This document shows positions 33,083 to 41,299 of a stretch of 41,728 bases of DNA, piece after piece; the first letter of the stretch is position 1; the number at the start of each line of letters is the position of its first letter. The notes under the pieces were generated by a model, which saw only the letters and a list, made by a program, of their open reading frames with translations, ran no database searches and was not told the origin of the DNA. The translations under genes were made by a program, and so were the position numbers. The DNA lies in contig WRJE01000011.1 of the NCBI GenBank assembly GCA_009782385.1, positions 1 through 41,728 of the forward strand, written 5' to 3'. Source of the stretch: Oscillospiraceae bacterium (GTDB lineage: Bacteria; Bacillota; Clostridia; Oscillospirales; UBA929).

Positions 33083-33940
33083 CCCCTTAGCCTCGTTAAT
33101 GTCGGCGGCAATTTGCTTCGCCAGTTCGTTAACACTGTTGAAATGTTTCTCAGAACGCAGAAACTTGAGAAATTCCAAGCGTATTTCCGTGTCATAAAGG
33201 TCGCCCGAGAAGCCGAAAATCGTTGTTTCGGCATTCGGGCGACCGTTTTGCGACACTGTTGGGCGCACGCCCACGTTTGTAACGGACTGCCACATTTTCC
33301 CTTTCGCAAAAATTTGTGTTAGATATACGCCGAATAACGGCTTGACTATATCATCCGGCAGTTCAATATTTACGGTCGGCGCGCCGATTGCAGAGCCTAA
33401 TCCTTTTCCATGCGATACCAAGCCGGACAATATATGCGGATGTCCCAGATGACGCACGGCTTCTTCTGTTTTACCGTTTGCGATCAGTTCTCGTATCAGT
33501 GTTGAACTGACCTTTGCTCCATCCAGTGTTACGGGCGGTATAATATCGCACCCGATGTTCAGCCGCTTGCACTCTTTCGCCAGCAGTTCGGGTGTGCCAA
33601 GACCTCCGCGACCAAAGCGGCAGTCAAAACCTACAACAACATGAGCGGCGTTGGGTGCAATAATATCGCTTATAAAATCGAGCGGATTCATGTTCATCAT
33701 CTTCTCGTCAAACCGTAGGGTTATAATGCGTTTAACATACTTTTTGAGCAGAAATTCCCTGTCCGCGAGAGTGTTAATAAGCGGTGACCGGTCGTTTTTA
33801 GTTAACCTTCCGGGTTGTATGTCAAATGTCAGGGCGCAGGACGTTAAGCCTAATCGCGCCGATAAATTCGCCGCGCGATTCAGCAAAGCGGCGTGTCCGA
33901 TATGCACCCCGTCAAAGAAGCCAAGTACCAATACGTTCAT
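33059..33940 (-). CDS. ribF: bifunctional riboflavin kinase/FAD synthetase
   Basis: 293 residues. Phosphorylates riboflavin to FMN and adenylates FMN to FAD. FAD synthetase domain: GFFDGVHIGHAAL at residues 7-19 (the nucleotidyl-transferase HxGH), GFDCRFGRGG, and SSTLIRELI. Riboflavin-kinase domain: GAPTVNIELPDD, GVYLTQ, TNVGVRPTV, and a catalytic glutamate region (ETTIFGFSGDLY). The N-terminus is unusually short: it begins at the first beta strand, without the 15-20 residues seen in many RibF proteins; truB ends 4 nt upstream, and AAGG in the truB end serves as ribosome binding site. Last visible gene of the rimP-to-ribF block. Confidence 0.95.
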   Translation of the reverse strand: MNVLVLGFFDGVHIGHAALLNRAANLSARLGLTSCALTFDIQPGRLTKNDRSPLINTLADREFLLKKYVKRIITLRFDEKMMNMNPLDFISDIIAPNAAHVVVGFDCRFGRGGLGTPELLAKECKRLNIGCDIIPPVTLDGAKVSSTLIRELIANGKTEEAVRHLGHPHILSGLVSHGKGLGSAIGAPTVNIELPDDIVKPLFGVYLTQIFAKGKMWQSVTNVGVRPTVSQNGRPNAETTIFGFSGDLYDTEIRLEFLKFLRSEKHFNSVNELAKQIAADINEAKGLHFRNNG

Positions 33941-33944
33941 ATTA

Positions 33945-34790
33945 CTATACCTTAAAGAAACTCTTAACAGTACACATTCTCATTTCTGATACAGCACCGA
34001 GCATTAAAAACTCACCGCTCTCCGAGTAGACGCGGTATCTGTTGTCCGGCAGTTCTGCTGAGAAGTCCGCTCCGTTTCGTATGCGTCTCTCTTGCTCCGA
34101 TGTTGCCTTATAAGCCTCACACTCCGCGAACAGAGAATCAATCCGCAACGGGACGGCGTTCGCCGCCGCGTCAACAGTTACAGCCTGTGAGATGTCAAAA
34201 GGCCCGCTTTTAACGCGCCGCAATCCCGACATTGCCGCGCCGCAACCCAAATCCGCGCCTATATCGTGGCAAAGGGTTCTGATATATGTCCCGCCGGAAC
34301 ATTCAACTCTCAATTTTATCTCATCTCTTGTATTTCTGGGTGACACTTCAATTTTGTAAAATGTGACAGATCTTGGTTTGCGCTCGACTGCTATACCTTG
34401 TCTCGCCAGCTTGTACAGTTTCTGCCCGTTTACCTTTACCGCCGATACCATCGGCGGTATTTGCGTAGTCTGCCCCAAGTATTTTTCGGCGGCTTCGATA
34501 ACGGTTTGGATATCGGGGATATTCTCATTTTCGGATATTATATTGCCTGTTGTGTCTTGTGTATCGGTAACAATTCCAAGCCGCATTTCCGCCAGATATG
34601 TTTTTCCTGTGGGCATTAGTTCAATAGCGCGGGTCGAACGGCCGAAAAAAATCGGCAAAACACCTGTTGCCATAGGGTCGAGAGTACCGCCGTGACCTGC
34701 CCGCCGCTCCCGGAAAACTCCGCGCAATTTAGCAACAACATCATGCGATGTCCAGCCGGGAGGCTTATCAATAATGAGAATACCGTCCAT
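33945..34790 (-). CDS. truB: tRNA pseudouridine-55 synthase
   Basis: 281 residues. Converts U55 to pseudouridine in the T loop of tRNAs. N-terminal DGILIIDKPPGWTSHDVV, catalytic aspartate D38 in GHGGTLDPMATGVL, tyrosine motif in GKTYLAEMRLG, and GTYIRTLCHDIG near 205. The C-terminus carries a short extension. The ATG overlaps the nrnA stop by one nucleotide (TGATG-type coupling). Normal for the family. Confidence 0.97.
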   Translation of the reverse strand: MDGILIIDKPPGWTSHDVVAKLRGVFRERRAGHGGTLDPMATGVLPIFFGRSTRAIELMPTGKTYLAEMRLGIVTDTQDTTGNIISENENIPDIQTVIEAAEKYLGQTTQIPPMVSAVKVNGQKLYKLARQGIAVERKPRSVTFYKIEVSPRNTRDEIKLRVECSGGTYIRTLCHDIGADLGCGAAMSGLRRVKSGPFDISQAVTVDAAANAVPLRIDSLFAECEAYKATSEQERRIRNGADFSAELPDNRYRVYSESGEFLMLGAVSEMRMCTVKSFFKV

Positions 34791-35731
34791 CAGCGCAGTT
34801 CCGGGTAAAGTCCGTAAATAGCGTTTAGCGTTTCGGCATACGCGGTCTCAATGTCTGTTTTCAGCAACGCCCCGGCAGCGCGGGGATGTCCGCCGCCGCC
34901 GAGCTTCTCACAAATATCCAAAGCTGAGTATCCGGAAGCGGAGCGCACGGATAACTTTGTAGAGCCGTCCTTCTCCTCACGCAGTGTAACGCCGATTTCA
35001 ACTCCCGCAATCGTTCGCGCTAACGCTGAGATGCCATCTAAATCATCGTATGTAGCTTTTGTTTTCTCGATTTTTTCAATAGTAAGAAACATTACGGCCA
35101 ATTTGCCAAAATTTTTAATATCTCTCATCAATTCCGCTTCGATAGCGAAACGAGACACCGTCTTCTTCTCGAAATATTCACTGTTAATAGCGGAGGCGTT
35201 TATGCCTGTGTCCAACAGTTCGGCGGTGGCTCTCAGCGTGTTTCCGGTGGTGTTTCCATAGCGGAAACATCCTGTATCCGTTGCAATCGCGATATAGAGA
35301 GGTTCGGCAATGTCTCGTGTCAGTTTAATGTTTAGATGTTTTAACAGCAACACCATTAATTCTCCCGTTGCGGAGCAATCCGAATCGAGTAAAAGATTTC
35401 GCGCAAAAGCTCCGCCGTTGCGGTGGTGGTCAATAGACAAGTCAATGTTTTGCTGTTCCCATTTATGAGGAAACAGTGATATATTCGCGGTGTCCACGGA
35501 TACAACTGTAACAGGAGTAAAGCCGTCCGGGGGAGCAAGGTGACTGACAAGAGACTCAAGACGACCTGTAACATCGGGATTTACGGCTACATACGCGGTT
35601 TTGCCTAAAGCTCTCAGCGCAAGGCAAAACCCCGCCGCGCTCCCTATGGTATCCCCATCGGGTCGGCGGTGTGTAAGGATAATATAACTGTCATTTTGAT
35701 GAAGAAAAGCGGCGGTATCTTTAATCGTCAT
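34790..35731 (-). CDS. nrnA: DHH-family nanoRNase/pAp phosphatase NrnA
   Basis: 313 residues. Degrades oligoribonucleotides of a few bases and dephosphorylates 3'-phosphoadenosine-5'-phosphate. DHH motifs: ILTHRRPDGDTIGSA (metal ligands H21, D25, D27), SVDTAN near 88, DLSIDHHRN with the namesake DHH, and ATDTGCFRYGNT. The DHHA1 substrate-binding domain ends with GGGGHPRAAGA. It overlaps rbfA by 11 nt. Insertion of nrnA between rbfA and truB is seen in several clostridial genomes (from memory) and would group RNA turnover with ribosome assembly. Confidence 0.95.
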   Translation of the reverse strand: MTIKDTAAFLHQNDSYIILTHRRPDGDTIGSAAGFCLALRALGKTAYVAVNPDVTGRLESLVSHLAPPDGFTPVTVVSVDTANISLFPHKWEQQNIDLSIDHHRNGGAFARNLLLDSDCSATGELMVLLLKHLNIKLTRDIAEPLYIAIATDTGCFRYGNTTGNTLRATAELLDTGINASAINSEYFEKKTVSRFAIEAELMRDIKNFGKLAVMFLTIEKIEKTKATYDDLDGISALARTIAGVEIGVTLREEKDGSTKLSVRSASGYSALDICEKLGGGGHPRAAGALLKTDIETAYAETLNAIYGLYPELR

Positions 35732-36089
35732 GCCGCTCGCCCTCCGCTTCTTTTATTGTATTGAGTACATTTATAATGCGTGTGCCGTGTTCTATGGAGT
35801 CGTCAAGGATAAACTTCAGTTCCGGCGACAACCTGAGTTTCAGCTTCTGCCCAAGTTCATGCCGGAGGAATCCCGCCGCGCTGGACAGACCCTTGATGAC
35901 TTCGCGCCCGTCTGCCGTATCGGACAATACGCTTATATAAATCTTGGCGGCACTCATGTCACGCGCGGTATCCACGCGGATAACGCTGACAAGCCCGTGA
36001 ATACGCGGGTCTTTAAGGCGCGGGATAAGCGATCCTATCTCTCGCTTTATTTCATCGTTAATTTTAGCGATACGTGTTTCGTTAGCCAT
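35721..36089 (-). CDS. rbfA: ribosome-binding factor A
   Basis: 122 residues, normal length. Binds the 30S subunit during late 16S rRNA maturation. KH-like fold; recognisable IKREIGSLIPRLKDPRI near 14-30, VDTARDMSAAKIYISVL, and LRHELGQKLKLRLSPELKFILDDSIEHGTRI. It starts 17 nt after infB and overlaps nrnA, so it is part of the block. The ATG is preceded by GGGGTG. Confidence 0.97.
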   Translation of the reverse strand: MANETRIAKINDEIKREIGSLIPRLKDPRIHGLVSVIRVDTARDMSAAKIYISVLSDTADGREVIKGLSSAAGFLRHELGQKLKLRLSPELKFILDDSIEHGTRIINVLNTIKEAEGERHDD

Positions 36090-36106
36090 AATTACACCCC
36101 AGAATA

Positions 36107-38449
36107 TTATTGCTCAACTTTTTCCATAATAAACGCTTCGATGACATCGCCCTCTTTGACATCGTTATATTTCTCGATACCAATGCCGCACTCATAACCG
36201 GAGGCTACCTCGCGCACATCGTCTTTGAAACGTTTTAGGCTCGCTATTTCACCTTCGTGGATTATGATACTGTCACGCAGAAGCCGCACATTTGCGTTAC
36301 GCATAATCTTTCCGTTAAGCACATAGCAGCCCGCGATTGTACCCACGCCTGTTACCTTGAATACTTGCCTTACCTCAACACGCCCAAGCAAGTTCTCAAT
36401 AAATTTCGGAGCGAGCATACCCTTCATAGCTGATTCGATTTCCTCGATGCAGTCGTAGATGACCCTGTACATACGCATATCCACACCCGCTTTTTCCGCG
36501 CTCTCGCGGATTGCGGGATCGGGGCGCACGTTGAATCCGACTATGATAGAGCCTGTGGTAGACGCTAACAACACATCAGACTCGTTTATCGCGCCGACCG
36601 CGCTGTGTATGACGCGCACGCGCACCTCGCTGTTAGCGATTTTTTCAAGCGATGCCTTGACAGCCTCCGCCGAACCTTGCACATCGGCCTTGATTATGAT
36701 ATTCAAGTCCTTGATTTCTCCCTGTTTTAGCTGTGCGTATAAATCATCGAGAGATACCTTTTGAGCCGCCGGCAACGCGCCTTCATCGCGCCCGGTCTGC
36801 TTGCGCTGCTCTACCAGTTCACGTGCCATACGTTCATCGGCAACGGCATGGAACTGATCGCCCGCGTCCGGCACTTCGTTAAGACCGATAATTTCAACGG
36901 GGACGCTCGGACCGGCTTCTTCGATGCGGTTACCTTTATCATCGGTCATTGCGCGGACGCGCCCGACTGTTTTACCCGCGATTATAATGTTACCCTGCTT
37001 TAGAGTGCCGTTTTGGACAAGAACCGTCGCAACGGGACCGCGCCCCTTATCGAGCTTCGCTTCAATGACCGCGCCGCGCGCCGCGCGTTCGGGATTGGCG
37101 CGAAGTTCCGCCATATCAGCGGTGAGAAGTACGTTTTCAAGAAGTTTATCCATGCTGTCGCCTGTTTTCGCGGAGACAGGCACGACTATGGTATCGCCGC
37201 CCCACTCCTCGGCGACAAGCTCGTATTCGGTCAGCTGCTGCATTATCTTGTCGGGATTTGCTTCCGGTTTGTCCATCTTATTAACCGCCACGACTATGGG
37301 AACATTTGCCGCCTTGGCGTGGTTGATTGCCTCTATGGTCTGCGGCATAATGCCGTCATCCGCGGCAACTACCAGAATGGCGATGTCCGTCACAGACGCG
37401 CCGCGGGCGCGCATTGACGTGAAAGCGGCGTGTCCGGGAGTATCTAAGAATGTGATGTGACGACCCCCGACATCAACGCGGTACGCGCCTATGTGCTGTG
37501 TAATGCCTCCCGCCTCGCCCGTCACAACGCTTGCTTCGCGGATATAGTCGAGCAGTGATGTTTTACCGTGGTCAACGTGTCCCATAACGACAACCACCGG
37601 GTCACGCGGCGTGAGGTCTTTCTCTTCGTCCAGAGTTATATCTATTAGGCGTTCTTCTATGGTTACAACGACCTCACGCTCGACCTTCGCGCCGAACTCC
37701 ATGGCAATCAGAGCGGCGGTGTCGTAATCTATCATATCCGAAAGCGACGCCATTATGCCGTTTTTCATCAGCTTTTTAACGACCTCCGCGCCGGTCTTTT
37801 TAAGACGCGCCGCAAGCTCGTTTACCGCTATTTCATCAGGCACGGCAATTTTCAGCTGTACTTTTTTAAGAGCTTCCTGCTGCAAACGCCGCATTTTCTC
37901 CTGTTCTTCCTGCCTGCGTTTACTGCTGAACTGCGAGCCGCCCCTCTTATCGGCGGCGCGTTTGAACTTTTCCTTGCCTTGGCGCATATTCGCGGCCTTG
38001 TCGGGAACGAGTTTATCAATGCGGTCATCGTATCTTGCCAAATCGACTTGTCCGCCGCGAGTGTCGATTACGCGCACCTGCCGCTCGGCGCGGGGTTTGT
38101 GTCCGACAGGATTCGCGGCTTGTGTCGCGTGCTTCTTCTGCGGAGATTGAACCGCGGCAGGCTGGGGAACAGCTTTAGCGGCAGGTTCGGCGGCGGGTTC
38201 GGGAGAGGGAGCGGTTTTAAGCGGCGCGGGCGGCGGATCCGGTTCACGGTAGACAGCGGAGAAAACGCGCTCCATACTGTCGATTGGGTGACGCTGTGTC
38301 AAGTAGTCAAATATAATGTCCAACTCCGGTGAATCCAATACCTGCATATGATTTTTAGGTGTTCTTACAAATTTTGTCAGGACATCGGAAATGACCTTGG
38401 TTTGCACACCAAAGTCTTTTGCGACCTCATGAACCCTATATTTTTGCAT
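36107..38449 (-). CDS. infB: translation initiation factor IF-2
   Basis: 780 residues. GTPase that places initiator tRNA on the 30S subunit. N-terminal IF2 domain ([15 protein letters not shown]), a Pro/Ala-rich linker (about 70-120) and a charged helical stretch (about 155-200), a second IF2_N-type segment (about 203-255), then the G domain: G1 GHVDHGKT (290-297), switch motif [15 protein letters not shown], and NKMD. The C-terminal domains II-IV are complete ([19 protein letters not shown] near 725). It overlaps ylxR by 14 nt. Short-linker form typical of Clostridia. Confidence 0.97.
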   Translation of the reverse strand: MQKYRVHEVAKDFGVQTKVISDVLTKFVRTPKNHMQVLDSPELDIIFDYLTQRHPIDSMERVFSAVYREPDPPPAPLKTAPSPEPAAEPAAKAVPQPAAVQSPQKKHATQAANPVGHKPRAERQVRVIDTRGGQVDLARYDDRIDKLVPDKAANMRQGKEKFKRAADKRGGSQFSSKRRQEEQEKMRRLQQEALKKVQLKIAVPDEIAVNELAARLKKTGAEVVKKLMKNGIMASLSDMIDYDTAALIAMEFGAKVEREVVVTIEERLIDITLDEEKDLTPRDPVVVVMGHVDHGKTSLLDYIREASVVTGEAGGITQHIGAYRVDVGGRHITFLDTPGHAAFTSMRARGASVTDIAILVVAADDGIMPQTIEAINHAKAANVPIVVAVNKMDKPEANPDKIMQQLTEYELVAEEWGGDTIVVPVSAKTGDSMDKLLENVLLTADMAELRANPERAARGAVIEAKLDKGRGPVATVLVQNGTLKQGNIIIAGKTVGRVRAMTDDKGNRIEEAGPSVPVEIIGLNEVPDAGDQFHAVADERMARELVEQRKQTGRDEGALPAAQKVSLDDLYAQLKQGEIKDLNIIIKADVQGSAEAVKASLEKIANSEVRVRVIHSAVGAINESDVLLASTTGSIIVGFNVRPDPAIRESAEKAGVDMRMYRVIYDCIEEIESAMKGMLAPKFIENLLGRVEVRQVFKVTGVGTIAGCYVLNGKIMRNANVRLLRDSIIIHEGEIASLKRFKDDVREVASGYECGIGIEKYNDVKEGDVIEAFIMEKVEQ

Positions 38450-38702
38450 TATCTTGCCCCTCCATCCCCAGAATGTCGTAGAAATCGCCGCTCGCCTGTG
38501 CCGATAAAGCGCGTTCCAGTCCCCGTATTTTTCCGGCTTTCTTTATGCACGCTTCATCTTTGCAGACATACGCGCCGCGTCCGCGAGCTTTGCCCGTAAC
38601 ATCGGGTGTCAGACCGCCTTCGCGTTTTACCACGCGCGTCAACTCCTGTTTCGGTTTCATCACGCGGCACGCAACGCACATCCGCATGGGAACTTTTTTC
38701 AT
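38436..38702 (-). CDS. ylxR: YlxR family RNA-binding protein
   Basis: 88 residues. DUF448/YlxR fold with [21 protein letters not shown] and the signature GRGAYVC near 41-47; described members bind RNA or modulate transcription of housekeeping operons. It lies between nusA (4-nt ATGA overlap) and infB (14-nt overlap). The L7Ae-like ylxQ gene that usually sits after ylxR in Bacillus is absent here; there is no room for it. Confidence 0.95.
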   Translation of the reverse strand: MKKVPMRMCVACRVMKPKQELTRVVKREGGLTPDVTGKARGRGAYVCKDEACIKKAGKIRGLERALSAQASGDFYDILGMEGQDNAKI

Positions 38703-39757
38703 CCGACATCAGCCTTTATATCAATTTTCATGCCCGTGAGCTTTGCCGCAAGGCGCACATTCTGCCCCTCCTTGCCGATTGCCAGCGATAACTGGTCAAA
38801 CGGCACTACCGCGCGGCACGTCTTCGCTTCCTCGTCAAGTATCTCTACCGATACTACAGATGACGGCGCGAGAGCCGCCGAAACAAACTCAACCGGGTCA
38901 TCGCTGTATTTGACTATATCTATCTTCTCGCCGTTTATTTCATCGACAACGGTGTTGACGCGCGAACCGCGCGGTCCGACACACGCGCCGATGGGGTCTA
39001 CGTTCGGGTCTTCGGACCAGACGGCGATTTTCGTGCGGCTTCCCGCCTCGCGTGATATGCTGCGTACTTCAACAGTGCCATCGGCTATTTCGGGGACTTC
39101 AAGCTCAAACAGCCGCCTTACAAGCCCCGGATGTGTGCGTGAAATAACAATCTGCGGACCTTTTTGCATATTGCGTACTTGCGCGACATAAATGCGTATA
39201 CGGTCGCCTTCTTTATAATACTCACCGGGTATTTGTTCGTTGACCCCCAACAGGGCTTCGGCTTTTTCCGCACCGCCGCCCGACAGTGACAGCAGAACGC
39301 CGCCGCGCGGATCGACACGCAATACCGTTCCGGAAATAATTTCATGTTCCTTGGATGTAAACTCTTGAAACACCATGCCGCGTTCAGCCTCGCGGATACC
39401 TTGAATAATGACCTGTTTTGCGGTCTGCGCGGCAATACGTCCGAAATCATTGGTTTTTATATCGGCGGCGATGGTATCTCCCAAATTCAGCTTCGGGTCT
39501 ATTTCACGCGCTTCATCGAGAAGTACCTGCGTCACGGGGTTTTCAACTTCTTCAACGACTTCTCTTAACGCTTGCATCGTAATGGTTTTTTTCTTATCGT
39601 CCCAGTGTACGACAACGTTTTCTCCCGTTCCCGCGCCCGGGTTGTCGCGGCGGTAGGCGGCAATGAGAGCTTGTGTTATCTTCTCTTTCATATATGACTT
39701 GGGTATACCCTTTTCTTTTTCAATGGCATCCAACGCGCTGAAAAACTCGGCGTTCAT
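38699..39757 (-). CDS. nusA: transcription termination/antitermination factor NusA
   Basis: 352 residues from ATG 39757 with GGGAGGG upstream; the longer frame starts at a TTG that is itself the ribosome binding site. N-terminal RNA-polymerase-binding domain (MNAEFFSALDAIEKEKGIPK), S1 domain (EIISGTVLRVDPRGGVLLS), two KH domains (IGACVGPRGSRVNTVVDEI and LSLAIGKEGQNVRLAAKLTG). There is no acidic C-terminal repeat, as in other Firmicutes. The start overlaps the rimP stop by 4 nt. Confidence 0.97.
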   Translation of the reverse strand: MNAEFFSALDAIEKEKGIPKSYMKEKITQALIAAYRRDNPGAGTGENVVVHWDDKKKTITMQALREVVEEVENPVTQVLLDEAREIDPKLNLGDTIAADIKTNDFGRIAAQTAKQVIIQGIREAERGMVFQEFTSKEHEIISGTVLRVDPRGGVLLSLSGGGAEKAEALLGVNEQIPGEYYKEGDRIRIYVAQVRNMQKGPQIVISRTHPGLVRRLFELEVPEIADGTVEVRSISREAGSRTKIAVWSEDPNVDPIGACVGPRGSRVNTVVDEINGEKIDIVKYSDDPVEFVSAALAPSSVVSVEILDEEAKTCRAVVPFDQLSLAIGKEGQNVRLAAKLTGMKIDIKADVG

Positions 39758-40215
39758 GTCGTTAATCCCTCCCAATTAAAGGTTAAGTTTATTTTCGCTA
39801 TTTCTTTTATATCTATGCGTTCGCCGTCTAATGTGACAACGCCGCCGTCATACGCTTCTAAAGTCCCGGATTTTTCCTTGCTGCCGTTTCGCGGCGTATA
39901 AAATGATAACGTTACTTGTTTTCCAAGAGACTTTTCAAAATGCTCGGGGCGTTTCAAGGCGCGTTCCAGTCCGGCGGACGACACCTCGAGGATATAATTT
40001 TCTTCACGCACAACGTCTTTTTCGTCCAGTAAAGGGTCAAGAGCGCGTGAAACCTGTTCGCAATGTTCTGTCGAAACGCCTTCGTCACGTTCGATATAAA
40101 CCCTTAGATACCAACGTCCGCCTTCTTTGTGATACTCTACGTCCCACAGCCCGCAGCCCGCGGCTTCGGCGAGCGGACGCGCCAGTTCGCGCACGGTTTC
40201 AACAATTTTACTCAA
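39754..40215 (-). CDS. rimP: ribosome maturation factor RimP
   Basis: 153 residues from a TTG start at 40215, chosen because GGGAG lies 7 nt upstream and the product MSKIVETVRELARPL aligns with family N-termini; a GTG one codon earlier is only 4 nt from the GGGAG, and the longer frame to 40284 runs through the leader hairpin. Family features: GCGLWDVEYHKEGGRWYLRVYIE, SRALDPLLDE, and YILEVSSAGLERAL (the SPGLxRxL motif with A for P). It assists 30S maturation. First gene of the minus-strand block. Confidence 0.93.
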   Translation of the reverse strand: MSKIVETVRELARPLAEAAGCGLWDVEYHKEGGRWYLRVYIERDEGVSTEHCEQVSRALDPLLDEKDVVREENYILEVSSAGLERALKRPEHFEKSLGKQVTLSFYTPRNGSKEKSGTLEAYDGGVVTLDGERIDIKEIAKINLTFNWEGLTT

Positions 40216-40233
40216 CACAACACTCCCTAAAAT

Positions 40234-40257
40234 AAAGAGTGGGAAACCCCACTCTTT
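40234..40257 (-). terminator. leader hairpin, possible attenuator of the rimP-nusA block
   Basis: Perfect 10-bp stem AAAGAGTGGG (40234-40243) / CCCACTCTTT (40248-40257) with a 4-nt loop. In the direction of rimP the hairpin is followed by ATTTTA and then the GGGAG ribosome binding site. It resembles a weak intrinsic terminator in the 5' leader. Confidence 0.55.
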
Positions 40258-40284
40258 AGACAAACATACAATGCTGATATGCAC

Positions 40285-40313
40285 ATACTAACACAGGCTC
40301 AAGAGAAAATCAA
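40285..40313 (-). promoter_or_regulatory. probable promoter of the rimP-to-ribF block
   Basis: Reading leftward: -35 TTGATT (40313-40308), 17-nt spacer, -10 TAGTAT (40290-40285) preceded by TGT (extended -10). A start near 40278 gives a leader of about 63 nt containing the 40234-40257 hairpin. Confidence 0.6.
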
Positions 40314-40324
40314 GAGAAATTTTG

Positions 40325-40367
40325 AAAAAACACAAAATTATGTGCAAAAAAACACAAAATCGTGTGC
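40325..40367. repeat. tandem 21/22-nt direct repeat
   Basis: Two head-to-tail copies, 40325-40345 and 40346-40367, both A6-7 CACAAAAT then (TA/CG)TGTGC. Each holds an imperfect palindrome, CACA...TGTG. They lie 12 nt upstream of the -35 of the rimP promoter and about 120 nt from the end of the recombinase gene. Confidence 0.75.
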
Positions 40368-40449
40368 ATTGCGGCGAGCAATCGTTGTAATCCTGTGTTG
40401 TTGCAATTAGTGTTTTAACTCACACAGACGACAAAATTTCGCAAAATAC

Positions 40450-40479
40450 TTGACATTTATTTGCGGCGGGTGGTATACT
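40450..40479 (+). promoter_or_regulatory. consensus promoter antisense to the recombinase 3' end
   Basis: Perfect -35 TTGACA (40450-40455), 18-nt spacer, -10 TATACT (40474-40479). It points rightward, opposite to the recombinase gene, whose stop codon is at 40490-40492. An imperfect palindrome GCGT...ACGC (40480-40495) overlaps the expected start site. No plus-strand gene begins nearby. Confidence 0.6.
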
Positions 40480-40489
40480 GCGTTATATA

Positions 40490-41065
40490 CTACGCAATCA
40501 GCGCAAGCCCCAAGTACACCTTGTTCTTGTCGTCTTGTGTAACGCCCAAGTATCGTCTGGTTACGGCGAGAGAGCTGTGGTTGTATATTTCCATAATAAT
40601 CGCCGGAGATACCCCGCTTTTCCAAGCGTGGTAGCCGAAAGTTTTGCGGAGTGAGTGACAGGATACGCGGTTTTCAAACGCCAATGCTTCTGCGGCATCG
40701 CGGATAAGCCGATAGGCTTGTATACGGCTGATAGCTCTTTGAGTTTTCGGATTCTCGATAAGAAATCGCCCTTGCTTGGCGGTTTGTGCGGCAAATAACG
40801 CCAGAGCGTTAACGGCATCTCTGTGTAGTGCGATAATCTTTGCTTTGCGGGTTTTCTTTTCCACGATGTTTACTAATCTTCGCACACGATTGTTCTCAAA
40901 ATCGTAGACATCATCCCACCGCAAGCGCAATAGGTCACTGATTCTCAGGGCGGTGTGAACGCCTAGGACAATAAGGACATGATTGCGAATTTGCCCTTGC
41001 CTGAGATAATAGCTCGCAAGTTCGCGGACTTGGTGTTTGTTTCGAATCGGTTGAGTAGTGGACAT
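40490..41065 (-). CDS. small tyrosine recombinase, catalytic domain only
   Basis: 191 residues from the ATG at 41065 (TAAGGAGGAA upstream). Phage-integrase-type catalytic fold: first arginine R41 in HTALRISDLLRLRW, a lysine in the beta-hairpin KKTRKAK (71-76), H137 and R140 in CHSLRKTFG, H163 in YNHSS and nucleophile Y172 in TRRYLGV. It lacks the separate N-terminal core-binding and arm-binding domains of phage integrases, like the FimB/FimE inverters of about 200 residues. The frame is open upstream to an ATG at 41248 (252 residues in total), running through the inverted-repeat element, but that start has no good ribosome binding site. The gene lies beside two inverted dif-like sites (41094 and 41241), so DNA inversion is the likely role (inference). 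Confidence 0.9.
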   Translation of the reverse strand: MSTTQPIRNKHQVRELASYYLRQGQIRNHVLIVLGVHTALRISDLLRLRWDDVYDFENNRVRRLVNIVEKKTRKAKIIALHRDAVNALALFAAQTAKQGRFLIENPKTQRAISRIQAYRLIRDAAEALAFENRVSCHSLRKTFGYHAWKSGVSPAIIMEIYNHSSLAVTRRYLGVTQDDKNKVYLGLALIA

Positions 41066-41093
41066 TTGGTAGTTCCTCCTTAAATGTAAATCG

Positions 41094-41127
41094 CCCATGT
41101 AACATATTTGAAGATATGTTACATGGG
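41094..41127 (+). repeat. recombination-site-like inverted repeat, copy 1
   Basis: Perfect 14-bp arms CCCATGTAACATAT (41094-41107) and ATATGTTACATGGG (41114-41127) around a 6-nt asymmetric centre TTGAAG (41108-41113). The inner 11-6-11 layout is that of dif-like XerC/D sites. It lies 28 nt upstream of the recombinase ATG, between its ribosome binding site and the putative invertible segment. Confidence 0.85.
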
Positions 41128-41250
41128 TTCTGTTTTGTTGTAAACAAAAGACTTTCATATATTCTTTTTTTAGCACCCGGTTTTTTACCGTGTCTGTTAC
41201 TCCTTCGATTTTTCCTATAGTATAAATGAATAGGGCGCGAGGTAACATAT
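41114..41250. other. putative invertible DNA segment
   Basis: The 137 bp between the centres of copy 1 and copy 2. Because the asymmetric centres point in opposite directions (TTGAAG and CTTCAA), recombination between them would invert this stretch. It holds no complete gene. Weak promoter-like boxes exist both ways: plus strand TTGTTG-17-TATATT (41135-41163), minus strand TTACCT-17-TACTAT (about 41245-41218). Which is active cannot be told from sequence. Confidence 0.6.
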
Positions 41251-41266
41251 CTTCAATTCTGTTACA
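41241..41266 (-). repeat. recombination-site-like inverted repeat, copy 2
   Basis: Read on the minus strand, this 26-nt element matches copy 1 (41099-41124) at 23 of 26 positions, including an unbroken 15-nt block TTGAAGATATGTTAC. The three differences are two in the outer arm and one at the inner end. It lies about 107 nt upstream of the chemoreceptor gene. Confidence 0.82.
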
Positions 41267-41272
41267 TTATAA

Positions 41273-41299
41273 TAAACTGTTTGCATAACGGGCGGACAA
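41273..41299 (+). promoter_or_regulatory. candidate sigma-D (flagellar/chemotaxis) promoter of the chemoreceptor gene
   Basis: TAAA (41273-41276), 15-nt spacer, GCGGACAA (41292-41299), matching 6 of 8 positions of the -10 consensus GCCGATAA. It lies outside the invertible segment, with a leader of about 65 nt to the ATG at 41373. A TATAAT at 41268-41273 overlaps but has no -35 partner. Confidence 0.45.

Noticed and set aside
40490-41065. Recombinase as integrase of a prophage or integrative element
   Set aside because: No phage, conjugation or cargo genes, no tRNA and no att duplication are visible; the small catalytic-only protein beside inverted sites fits an inverter better.
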